From: Teichococcus aestuarii
Lineage (GTDB): Bacteria > Pseudomonadota > Alphaproteobacteria > Acetobacterales > Acetobacteraceae
Assembly: GCF_003116135.1 (NCBI RefSeq)
Contig: NZ_PDOA01000022.1
Location: forward strand, 1-59,776
DNA: 59,776 nt
Direction of reading: 5' to 3'
Under the pieces are notes generated by a model, which saw only the letters and a program-made list of their open reading frames with translations, was not told the DNA's origin and made no database searches. This document shows, one piece after another, positions 47,207 to 54,468 of this stretch (within the stretch, counting starts at the first letter, position 1; the number at the start of each line of letters is the position of its first letter). The translations under genes were made by a program, and so were the position numbers.

Positions 47207-47554
47207 ATGACCACCGCCCTGCTCTGGCCGCCCCTGCTCCTGGTCGGCTCCAACATCCTCATGACCTGGGCCTGGTACGGCCATCTGAAGCAGCCCTCCT
47301 GGCCGCTTTGGCTGGCGGTGCTGGTCAGCTGGGGCATCGCCTTCTTCGAGTACTGCCTGGCGGTGCCGGCCAATCGGATCGGCTACGGCGCCTACACCGG
47401 GCAGCAGCTCAAGGTGATGCAGGAGGTGATCACGCTGATGGTGTTCGGCGTGTTCTCGGTGATGGTGCTGGGCGAGCCGCTGCGCTGGACCTACATCGCC
47501 GCCATGCTCTGCCTGGTGGCGGCGGTGGTGTTCATCTTCCTGCCCGTGGAGTGA
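47207..47554 (+). CDS. DUF486 family membrane protein
   Basis: A 115-residue protein with four transmembrane helices, SNILMTWAWYGHLK, LAVLVSWGIAFFEYCLAVPANRIGY, QLKVMQEVITLMVFGVFSVMVLG and TYIAAMLCLVAAVVFIFLP. These are the DUF486 signature, a small-multidrug-resistance-like family of unknown substrate. ATG at 47207 is closest to the family start; an in-frame ATG at 47195 would add four residues. It is divergent from accD and converges on the zinc-binding protein gene. Confidence 0.92.
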   Translation: MTTALLWPPLLLVGSNILMTWAWYGHLKQPSWPLWLAVLVSWGIAFFEYCLAVPANRIGYGAYTGQQLKVMQEVITLMVFGVFSVMVLGEPLRWTYIAAMLCLVAAVVFIFLPVE

Positions 47555-47599
47555 GGTGGGGCAGGCGAGGGGAGGTGCCGGCCTCCCCATCCGCCCTTC

Positions 47600-48550
47600 T
47601 CAGCCCGCGCCACCCAGCATCGCCGGCACCAGCAGCCCGACATTGTGCCGGAACATCGCCTCGTAGCTCGGCGCCGGCCCGCCCGGCGGGGAGAGCGCGT
47701 CGGCGTAGAGCCGGCCCTGCACCGTGATGCCGGCCTCGGCGGCCAGGCGCCGCAGCGTCGCCGGGTTGGCCATGTTCTCCAGGAAGACGGCGGTGATGTT
47801 CTCCGCCTTCAGGGTGCGGATCAGCCGCGCCACCTGGGCGGCGGAGGGTTCGGCATCGGTGCTGACGCCCTGCGGCGCCAGGAAGCGCACCCCATAGGCC
47901 TCGGCGAAGTAGCCGAAGGCGTCGTGGCTGGTCACCACCCGGCGCCGCGCCTCCGGCACACGGCCGATCTCCTCCCGCACCCAGGCATCCAGCGCCGCCA
48001 GCCGCGCCTGATAGGCCTCGCCGCGGGCACGGTGGAGATCGGCCCGCGCCGGGTCCGCCGCCGCCAGCGCGGCGGCGATGACGCCGGCATAGTGCCGGCC
48101 ATGGCGCAGATCCTGCCAGGCGTGCGGGTCGGCCGCCGCCTGCCCGCCATGGCCATGGCCATGGCTGTGCCCGTGGCCATGCCCGCCCTCCAGCCTGCGC
48201 GGGGTCAGACCCTCCGTGGCGGTGGCCACCGGCCCGGCATAGCCGGCCGATCGGGCCAGCCGGTCCACCCAGGCATCGAAGCCGAGGCCGTTGCGCACCA
48301 GCAGCCCGGCGCCGCGCAGCGCCTGCGCGTCCGAGGGGCGTGGCTGGAAGCTGTGCGCGTCCACATCCGGCCCGGCGATGACATGCGCCGCCACCGCATC
48401 GCCGCCGATCTGCCGCACCATGTCTCCCAGGATGGAGAAGGAGGCGACGACCGGCAGGGGGGCGGCACCCTGCGCCGTGGCGGGGCGGGCGAGCCGGGGG
48501 GCGACCCAGGGCGCGGCGAGGGAGAGGGCGAGCAGGGCGCGGCGCTGCAT
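47600..48550 (-). CDS. zinc ABC transporter substrate-binding protein (ZnuA-like)
   Basis: A 316-residue periplasmic cluster A-I binding protein. A signal peptide is followed by LPVVASFSILGDMVRQIGGDAV, DVDAHSFQPRPSDA (ligand His), a His-rich loop with alternating Gly/His (about residues 125-140) typical of zinc-specific ZnuA, DPHAWQDLRHG (ligand His), VVTSHDAFGYFAEAYG (ligand His) and VSTDAEPSAAQV with Asp. A cytoplasmic permease/ATPase pair (znuB, znuC) is not in the window, so this is an orphan gene here. A possible zinc-responsive promoter lies directly upstream. Confidence 0.9.
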   Translation of the reverse strand: MQRRALLALSLAAPWVAPRLARPATAQGAAPLPVVASFSILGDMVRQIGGDAVAAHVIAGPDVDAHSFQPRPSDAQALRGAGLLVRNGLGFDAWVDRLARSAGYAGPVATATEGLTPRRLEGGHGHGHSHGHGHGGQAAADPHAWQDLRHGRHYAGVIAAALAAADPARADLHRARGEAYQARLAALDAWVREEIGRVPEARRRVVTSHDAFGYFAEAYGVRFLAPQGVSTDAEPSAAQVARLIRTLKAENITAVFLENMANPATLRRLAAEAGITVQGRLYADALSPPGGPAPSYEAMFRHNVGLLVPAMLGGAG

Positions 48551-48563
48551 GGGAAGACCTCTG

Positions 48564-48587
48564 CGCTATGTTATAAAGTTCCAATGC
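48564..48587 (-). promoter_or_regulatory. candidate Zur-type operator / promoter of the ZnuA-like gene
   Basis: The 5' region of the ZnuA-like gene contains CTATGTTATAAAGTTC, which on the minus strand reads GAACTTTATAACATAG. The TTATAA core and ATGTTATA half resemble alphaproteobacterial Zur boxes (TGTTATA.TATAACA-like). The second half is imperfect. A TATAAC -10-like hexamer overlaps it. It is the only AT-rich patch in this gap. Confidence 0.4.
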
Positions 48588-48624
48588 CGCGAAGCGGCGC
48601 GGGATGCAAGCCTCCCGCCCTTTC

Positions 48625-49404
48625 TCAGCCCTTGCCGAACAGCCGGCGCAGCCGTGCCCAAAGCCCTTCCGCCGGCGCGGCGCGGCCCACCTTCTGGTGC
48701 GCCACATGCGGGCGGCGGGCGGGCGGCGGCAGGGCGCTGGCCATGGTGTGCCGCCCGGCGTCGCGCGCCGCGATCAGCCGGCGCTCCAGCGCCACCACCT
48801 GCGCCACCGCCTCGGGCGTCTGGGCGGCGGCCAGCGCCTCGGCGGCGGCGGCGGCATCCCCCCACGCCTCGGAGCGGCGCAGCGCGTCGATCACCCGCAC
48901 CGACTGCTCGGCATCCAGCGCCGGGCCGCCGCGCCACAGCGCCACCGCCTCCTGTCGCCAGCTCGCGGCCAGTTCGGGGCGGTTCATGTCGTCGGCCACC
49001 CAGGCGGCGTGCAGCGTGGCCTCGGCGGCGGCGTGCAGCGCGCCCGTCTCCTCCAGCACATGCGCCCAGGCCAGGAAGCGGCGGGCCAGCGGCGGATGGC
49101 TGGTGTCGGCGATCAGCGCGCGGAACGGCGCCGCCGCCACCGCGTCGGCCGCCGCCGGGTGGGCGCGGCCGATATCGGGCGCGGCATAGGCGCAGTGTGG
49201 GCATTGCTGCAGCCAGCGGCCCATGGTGCCGCGCAGCGGCTCCCCCGGGCGCAGGTCCAGGTCCGGCGCCTGCTCGGGCGGCGCGGGGCGGAAGGGCGGT
49301 TGCCGGCTTTCGCCGCCGCAGATGGCGCAGCGGAGCCCGCCCGGTGCGCCGCCGGTCTTGGAGCCGGCCGAAGGTGAGCCGGCCGAGGGTGAGGAAGTCG
49401 CCAT
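48625..49404 (-). CDS. zinc-ribbon protein, DUF2225-like, unknown function
   Basis: A 259-residue protein. The N-terminal region has CAICGG and CPHCAYAAPDIG, two CxxC pairs that probably bind zinc; the second resembles the CPxCGYA signature of DUF2225 proteins. The remaining ~160 residues are alpha-helical and Ala-rich, with TPR-like spacing (RFLAWAHVLEETGALHAAAEATLHAAWVADDMNRPELAASWRQEAVALW). The C-terminus is basic (LWARLRRLFGKG). No catalytic motif is visible. It lies upstream of the ZnuA-like gene and is divergent from the aminopeptidase gene. Confidence 0.78.
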   Translation of the reverse strand: MATSSPSAGSPSAGSKTGGAPGGLRCAICGGESRQPPFRPAPPEQAPDLDLRPGEPLRGTMGRWLQQCPHCAYAAPDIGRAHPAAADAVAAAPFRALIADTSHPPLARRFLAWAHVLEETGALHAAAEATLHAAWVADDMNRPELAASWRQEAVALWRGGPALDAEQSVRVIDALRRSEAWGDAAAAAEALAAAQTPEAVAQVVALERRLIAARDAGRHTMASALPPPARRPHVAHQKVGRAAPAEGLWARLRRLFGKG

Positions 49405-49517
49405 CTCCCCAAGCTAGGCACGAAGACGCCCCGCGCGAAGGGGATGACACGCGCAAACGTTACGCGGCTCCCCGCATGGTGTTGCACGGGCGCCGCCGGC
49501 GCGCCAAAGATCATCCC

Positions 49518-50468
49518 ATGCCCCGTGGCGACCTGTTTCCCGATATCGCGCCCTACGAGACCGGCCTGCTGCCGCTCTCGGCCGGGCATGTCATGTACTG
49601 GGAGCAGGTGGGCAATCCCCGCGGCCAGCCGGTGCTGTTCCTGCATGGCGGGCCGGGGGCCGGGGCGGGGGCGGTGCACCGCCGCTTCTTCGACCCAGGC
49701 CATTGGCGCGTCGTCATCTTCGACCAGCGCGGCTCCGGCCGCTCCCGCCCGCTCGGCGAGCTGTCCGGCAACACCACGCCCAATCTGGTCGAGGATATCG
49801 AGGCGCTGCGCCGCTTCCTCGGCATCGAGCGCTGGCTGCTGTTCGGCGGCTCCTGGGGCAGCACCCTGGCGCTGGCCTATGCCCAGGCGCATCCCGACCG
49901 GGTGCTGGGCTGCGTGCTGCGCGGCGTCTTCCTCGGCCGGGCGCGGGAGGTGGAGTGGTTCCTCTACGGGCTGCGCCGCGTCTTCCCCGATGCCTGGGCG
50001 CAGTTCGCCGAGCACATCCCCGAGGCCGAGCGTGGCGACCTGCTGGGCGCCTACCTGAAGCGCCTGACCGACCCGGACCCGCAGGTGCACTTCGCCGCCG
50101 CCCGCGCCTGGAGCCAGTACGAGGGGCTGTGCAGCACCCTGATGCCCAGCCCCGAGACGGTGGCGAGCTTCGCGCAGGACCGCACGGCGCTGGGCCTGGC
50201 GCGGATCGAGGCGCATTACTTCGCGCATGACCTGTTCCTGCCGCCCGGAGGGCTGTTGGCCCACATGGACCGCATCGCCCATCTGCCGGCCGAGATCGTG
50301 CAGGGCCGCTACGACATGGTCTGCCCCGCCGAGAGCGCCTTCGATCTCGCCGCCGCCTGGCCGCGCGCGCGGCTGACCGTGGTGCCCGATGCCGGCCACT
50401 CGGCGCTGGAGCCGGGCGTGCGGGTCAGCCTGGTGGCGGCGGTCGAGCGCTTCCGCCACCACCGCTGA
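49518..50468 (+). CDS. pip: prolyl aminopeptidase
   Basis: A 316-residue alpha/beta-hydrolase that releases N-terminal proline. The oxyanion motif HGGPGAGAGA (43-52), DQRGSGRS, the nucleophile Ser112 in GGSWGS, MVCPAESAF and the C-terminal catalytic His in PDAGHSALEPG are all present and match family S33 prolyl iminopeptidases. Length is typical. The ATG at 49518 starts directly at the family N-terminus (DLFPDIAPYETGLLPL). Confidence 0.95.
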   Translation: MPRGDLFPDIAPYETGLLPLSAGHVMYWEQVGNPRGQPVLFLHGGPGAGAGAVHRRFFDPGHWRVVIFDQRGSGRSRPLGELSGNTTPNLVEDIEALRRFLGIERWLLFGGSWGSTLALAYAQAHPDRVLGCVLRGVFLGRAREVEWFLYGLRRVFPDAWAQFAEHIPEAERGDLLGAYLKRLTDPDPQVHFAAARAWSQYEGLCSTLMPSPETVASFAQDRTALGLARIEAHYFAHDLFLPPGGLLAHMDRIAHLPAEIVQGRYDMVCPAESAFDLAAAWPRARLTVVPDAGHSALEPGVRVSLVAAVERFRHHR

Positions 50469-50769
50469 TTCCCGCCTCATGCCCGGCGGGGCAGGGATGG
50501 GTGCGAGGGCAGGGGCTGAGCAGGGCGCGCATGACGGCGATTCCATCCATTTCGCGCTGCAGCATGGATTGGAACGAATGGGAGATGTCCATATAACCAG
50601 CGGGGAAGGGGCGCGATTCACCGGGCGGCGGTGGATGGCTCCCGGCCTTTCCACGCCCCGCCAGACCGCGGGCCCGAACCTTCCGCCGAGGCGCTCCGGC
50701 CAGCCGGATCGTTGACGCTGTGGTAAGTGGCGCCAAATTCAGCGGATTCCGGCCAGGGAGCACGCCTGC
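50469..50769. other. 301-base intergenic region
   Basis: Between the aminopeptidase and the hybrid kinase. It contains a good sigma-70-type promoter for the kinase (50569-50597) and otherwise GC-rich DNA. On the minus strand an open frame of 55 codons (50592 to 50425) with plausible amino-acid composition overlaps the promoter and the aminopeptidase 3' end; I do not treat it as a gene. Confidence 0.7.
50569..50597 (+). promoter_or_regulatory. sigma-70-like promoter of the hybrid kinase gene
   Basis: -35 TTGGAA (50569-50574), 17-bp spacer, -10 TATAAC (50592-50597). The spacing is ideal and the hexamers match 4-5 of 6 consensus bases each, which is uncommon in this GC-rich DNA. It implies a leader of roughly 165 bases before the kinase ATG. 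Confidence 0.6.
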
Positions 50770-53487
50770 ATGATCATCGCTCCTCTCAACCCGCGGGAAG
50801 CCGCCCTGCTGGCGGGTCTGCGCGCCCTGCCGCTGGTGGCCGCCGCGCGGGAGCCGGAGTTCGACGGGCTGACGGAGGCGGCGCGGGCCGTGCTGGGGGG
50901 CACGGCCGCCGCCATCCTGCTGCTCGGCCCCAAGGGGGAGATGTATCGCAAGGCCTGGTCCGGCCCACCGCAGCCGGCCGCCGAGGCGCTGGCCCTGGCG
51001 CTGGGCACCGCCGCCTGCGCGGGATGCGCCGTGCCGGGCGAGCCGGAGCCGGCCGATGGCCTGGCCCTGGTGCTGCGCGAGCCGGGCGGCGCGCCGCTCG
51101 GCGCGCTCTGCGTGCTGGCCGAGGCCGGCCTGCGGCCGACGCCGCAGCAGAGATCGGCCCTGGATGCGCTGGCCGATGTGGCGGCCACGCTGCTGCTGCA
51201 GCGCCGCCGGCTGATGATGGCGGAGAACCGCCTCTATCTCTACTCCGTCAGCTTCGACGGCCTGCTGGAAAGCCTGCCCGAAGGGGTGGCGGTGCTGAAC
51301 GACCAGGGCGGGCTGGCCCTGGTGAACGACCGTTTCTTCGTGCTCTCCGGCCTGTCCAAGTCCCGGCTGCTCTCGCGCAGCGCGCCCGGCACGGCGGTGC
51401 TGCGCTGGCTGGGCGGGCTGGGCGCGCTGGGCGAGGAGAAATGCGCCCTCCGCCGCTGGCGCGCGGTCCGCGAGACGGGGCAGCCGCTGGGCTGGCAGGG
51501 CGAGGTCGCCAACAACACCTGGCTGGCCGTGCGCATCCTGCCCGTGGAGGGTGGGGGCCACGCCATCATCCTGCGCGACATCACCGACGAGGTGCTGGCC
51601 GAGCGGGAGGCCCGCGCGCTGCGGGCGATGAACGCCCAGCTGCGCAGCGCGGTGGAGGCGGCGAGCTGCGGCGTGCTGCTGCTGGAGGGGCCGCCGGGGT
51701 CGCCGCGCCTGCTCTGGGCCAACCCGGCCTTCACCGCCATCACCGGCTTCACCGCCGAGGAGCTGCGGCGGCGCGGGGTGCGGGCCCTGCTGCGCCCCGC
51801 CTCCCTCGCGGGCGGGCTGCGGCCGCTCGCGGAGGCGATGCGCCATGGCCGTGGCGGCGTCTCGGAGCTTGCCGCGCGCCGCAAGGACGGCTCCGCCTGC
51901 TGGCTGCGCACCCATGTGGCGCCGGTGCCGGCCGCGCCGGAGGGCGATTCCGCGCCGCGCTGGGTGGTGGTGCAGAGCGACACCACCGATTTCCACGCCC
52001 TGGTGCTGGCGCAGGAGGCCGCGCGGCGCGGCGCCGAGGAGGCGAGCCGCGCCAAGTCGGAATTCCTGGCCACGGTGAGCCACGAGGTGCGGACGCCGCT
52101 GAACGGCGTGAGCGGCATGGCGGCGCTGCTGCTCGAGACGCCGCTGACCCCGCTGCAGCGGCGCTATGCCCAGGTGGCCCAGCAATCGGCCGGGCTGCTG
52201 CTCTCGGTGGTCAACGACCTGCTGGACAGCACGCGGCTGGAGGCGGGCCGGCTGGAGCTGGAGCGTATCCCCTTCATGCTGGAGGAGGTGGTGGAGGACA
52301 TGCTCGACCTCCTCTCCCCCGCCGCGCAGGAGAAGGGCATCGAGCTGGCGCTGGACCTGCCGCCGGGGCTGCACGGGCGGCGCCTGGGCGACCCGACGCG
52401 CTTCTCGCAGGTGCTGCTGAACTTGCTGGGCAATGCCGTGAAGTTCACCGCCCAGGGCTCGGTGGTGGTGTCGCTGCGCGAGGAGGAGGACCAGCGGCTC
52501 CTGCTGCGCGTCGCCGACACCGGGCCAGGGCTCGACGCCCGCAGCGTGGCGCGGATGTTCGAGCGTTTCGCGCAGGGGGACAGCTCCGTAGCCCGCCTCT
52601 ATGGCGGCAGCGGCCTCGGCCTGCCGATCGCGCGGCAATTGGTGGAGCTGATGGGGGGGCAGATCGGCGTGGAGACGACGCCGGGCGCCGGCTCCACCTT
52701 CTGGTGCCGGATTCCGCTGCCGCGGGCGGCGGCGCCGCCAACCCTGCCGCGCAGCCGCCCCGGTGCCTCGCTGCTGCTGGTCGAGCCGCCGGGGCCGGGC
52801 CGCGCCCTGCTGGCCGAGCGGCTGCGGGAGCTGGGCCTTGCCGTGACGGTGTGCTGCCCCGGGGCGGAATGGCCGCGCGGGGCGCGCTTCGACCGGGTGA
52901 TGGCGGACCTGTCCGTGCCGGTGGCGCGGCTGCCGCGGGAGGTGCCGCGGATTCGTCTCTGCGTGGCCGGGCAACCGGGCGAGCGGGGCTGCTTCAACCT
53001 GGCCAGGCCGGTTCGGTATGGCGCCTTGCTGCGGGCGCTGGAGCCGCTTCTGGTTCTGGAGGGGGCGCAAGGGATGGCGGCCCCGCAGCCGCCGCCGCGC
53101 ATGAAGCTGCTCGGGCACGTGCTGCTGGCGGAGGACAATGGCGTGAACCGCGAGATCGTGCGGCTGCACCTGCAGGCGTCCGGGCTGCGGGTGACCGAGG
53201 CGTGGGAAGGCGGGCAGGCGGTGGCCGCCGCCATGGCGGAGCGCTTCGACCTGATCCTGATGGACCTGGAGATGCCGGGCATGGATGGCCCGGAGGCGAT
53301 CCGCCGCATCCGGGCCCTGGGCGGCCACAACGCCACGGTGCCGATCATGGCGCTGACGGCGCATGGGCGTGAGGCGGCGCTGGCTCTCCTCGCGTCCTGC
53401 GGCGTGGAGCATTACCTCACCAAGCCGGTGGGGGCCGGCGACCTGCTGGCCCGGATCGCGCAGCTCATGGCCCTCCCCTCCCGCTGA
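50770..53487 (+). CDS. hybrid sensor histidine kinase (GAF-PAS-PAS-HisKA-HATPase-REC-REC)
   Basis: A 905-residue soluble hybrid kinase without transmembrane segments. Domains in order: GAF-like (about 10-145), two PAS-like modules (about 160-275 and 285-410, the second with [19 protein letters not shown]), HisKA with phospho-acceptor His438 (SHEVRTPL), HATPase (N-box Asn555, [17 protein letters not shown]), a degenerate receiver (about 665-765) and a full receiver with Asp789, phospho-acceptor Asp832 ([10 protein letters not shown]) and Lys885. The first receiver lost its acidic pair and has Arg in place of the Lys, so it is probably not phosphorylated. The signal sensed and the output partner are unknown; no HPt or response regulator gene is adjacent. 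Confidence 0.93.
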   Translation: MIIAPLNPREAALLAGLRALPLVAAAREPEFDGLTEAARAVLGGTAAAILLLGPKGEMYRKAWSGPPQPAAEALALALGTAACAGCAVPGEPEPADGLALVLREPGGAPLGALCVLAEAGLRPTPQQRSALDALADVAATLLLQRRRLMMAENRLYLYSVSFDGLLESLPEGVAVLNDQGGLALVNDRFFVLSGLSKSRLLSRSAPGTAVLRWLGGLGALGEEKCALRRWRAVRETGQPLGWQGEVANNTWLAVRILPVEGGGHAIILRDITDEVLAEREARALRAMNAQLRSAVEAASCGVLLLEGPPGSPRLLWANPAFTAITGFTAEELRRRGVRALLRPASLAGGLRPLAEAMRHGRGGVSELAARRKDGSACWLRTHVAPVPAAPEGDSAPRWVVVQSDTTDFHALVLAQEAARRGAEEASRAKSEFLATVSHEVRTPLNGVSGMAALLLETPLTPLQRRYAQVAQQSAGLLLSVVNDLLDSTRLEAGRLELERIPFMLEEVVEDMLDLLSPAAQEKGIELALDLPPGLHGRRLGDPTRFSQVLLNLLGNAVKFTAQGSVVVSLREEEDQRLLLRVADTGPGLDARSVARMFERFAQGDSSVARLYGGSGLGLPIARQLVELMGGQIGVETTPGAGSTFWCRIPLPRAAAPPTLPRSRPGASLLLVEPPGPGRALLAERLRELGLAVTVCCPGAEWPRGARFDRVMADLSVPVARLPREVPRIRLCVAGQPGERGCFNLARPVRYGALLRALEPLLVLEGAQGMAAPQPPPRMKLLGHVLLAEDNGVNREIVRLHLQASGLRVTEAWEGGQAVAAAMAERFDLILMDLEMPGMDGPEAIRRIRALGGHNATVPIMALTAHGREAALALLASCGVEHYLTKPVGAGDLLARIAQLMALPSR

Positions 53488-53631
53488 AGGCGGGAGGTTC
53501 CAGAATGGCCGCGCCGATGTGCGGAGGGCCCCGCGCAGGAGAGGCGGGGCGCGAAGGGCGAGCCGCCCTCTCCGGCGGGCTGCTTCCCAAGCAGGAGCCT
53601 TTGGGCTATGATCGGTCCCGGAAATGGCTTC

Positions 53632-53935
53632 GTCTGCGTAGCTCAGCTGGATAGAGCACAGGATTCCTTGTTTGCTTAACTGGGCGTTGCGATGGGAAAC
53701 CGCGCAGCGGATCCGCTCAAAGTCGGGGAAAGCTTCGGCGCACTGGTCGCCCTGCCGATCCCGAGCCAAGCCCGGCATGATGCCGGGAAGGTGTAGAGAC
53801 TGGACGGGCGGCGCCTAACGGCCTCTGGCCTATGGCGAAGGGACAGTCCAGACCACGAACGCCTCATGGGCGGCGGCGAAAGCCGAAGTGGTATGAATCC
53901 TGGGGCCGTGGGTTCGAATCCCGCCGCGGACACCA
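53632..53935 (+). tRNA. tRNA-Arg (anticodon CCU), interrupted by a group I intron
   Basis: The exons are 53632-53668 (37 nt) and 53896-53935 (40 nt), giving a 77-nt tRNA with encoded CCA. Acceptor GTCTGCG pairs with CGCGGAC (one T-G wobble), the D stem is GCTC/GAGC, the anticodon stem is CAGGA/TCCTG, the loop TTCCTAA holds anticodon CCT, and the T arm is GTGGG-TTCGAAT-CCCGC. The gene is continuous only if 227 bases between U36 and A37 are removed. Naive tRNA finders may miss it. It reads AGG codons. Its 3' half is a typical attachment site for integrases, and the DNA immediately after it looks foreign. Confidence 0.95.
53669..53895 (+). ncRNA. group I self-splicing intron in the tRNA-Arg anticodon loop
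   Basis: A 227-nt intron without an ORF, placed after U36 and ending in G, as group I rules require. P1 can form between exon CCU and the intron GGG (U-G pair at the splice site), extended by G2-C12, T3-A11 and T4-A10. GGGAAACC caps P2 with a GAAA loop. CCCGGCATGATGCCGGG forms P6. The conserved core is GTGTAGAGACTGGACGG (P7 5' strand) and ACAGTCCAGACC (P7 3' strand), and GGCGAAAGCC supplies a GAAA loop in P9. It closely resembles the small introns of Azoarcus tRNA-Ile and Agrobacterium tRNA-Arg(CCU) (subgroup IC3). Confidence 0.94.
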
Positions 53936-54468
53936 TTCCTTCCTACAAACTCGCTCTCTGGTTGGCTGGCTGGCGCCTGAAACCGCAGGTTGCGCCAGGG
54001 TTGGCGCGTGGACCTTGGGAGTGCCGAGGTCGGAGCGGGCCGGAATTCTCTCTCCGGAGGGCGGATTCTCTCCGAACCTTGGGACTGCGCCGATTTAGTC
54101 CCAAGCTTCTGTTTCCTAAAAGAACAACAGCTTGTTGAACACGAACGAGGTTAGGCGTCAGAATTCTGATTGGGACACCGTTCCGGACTCGGCACGAACT
54201 CACGGAACAATAATCACCGCTAGAGCAACCCGGATGTGCTGGTGTGAGGTCGCGTGAATCGCCCTCCAGCGCCGCTTCTCGCAAGAGCGAGGCGCTCGCC
54301 CCGTCAGTGATGCCCACCTGCAGTCCGCCACCCGCTGCGGCTTGGCCACGGCTCACCCCCGCCAAAGAGCCCATCGCGCTCCTGCAACCGCAACGGGACA
54401 CGGCCTAGCCGTCCCACCTTTAAACGACTCGCTTCCTCGCGAAGGTCGCCAATGGTAGGGCGCAGCTG
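53936..54468. other. 533-base non-coding stretch of lower GC after the tRNA
   Basis: Between the tRNA and the large STAND gene. GC content is visibly lower than in the rest of the window, with many TTC, AAC and TTGG patches. The only clear structure is the hairpin at 54078-54105. I looked for an integrase remnant and found none; open frames on both strands have no recognisable domains. It probably belongs to the acquired DNA. Confidence 0.6.
54078..54105 (+). terminator. hairpin downstream of the tRNA
   Basis: CTTGGGACT (54078-54086) and AGTCCCAAG (54097-54105) are perfect reverse complements with a 10-base loop, followed by CTTCTGTTTCCT. It could end the tRNA transcript, about 145 bases after the tRNA, or be a regulatory or recombination site of the island. 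Confidence 0.45.

Noticed and set aside
50425..53778. A 1117-codon minus-strand frame opposite the hybrid kinase
   Set aside because: Antisense shadow; the plus strand encodes intact HisKA, HATPase and receiver motifs.
53943..54401. A 152-codon minus-strand frame in the post-tRNA gap, and an overlapping frame extending to 54609
   Set aside because: No recognisable domain and no ribosome-binding site; considered as an integrase or small zinc-ribbon remnant but the sequence does not support either.
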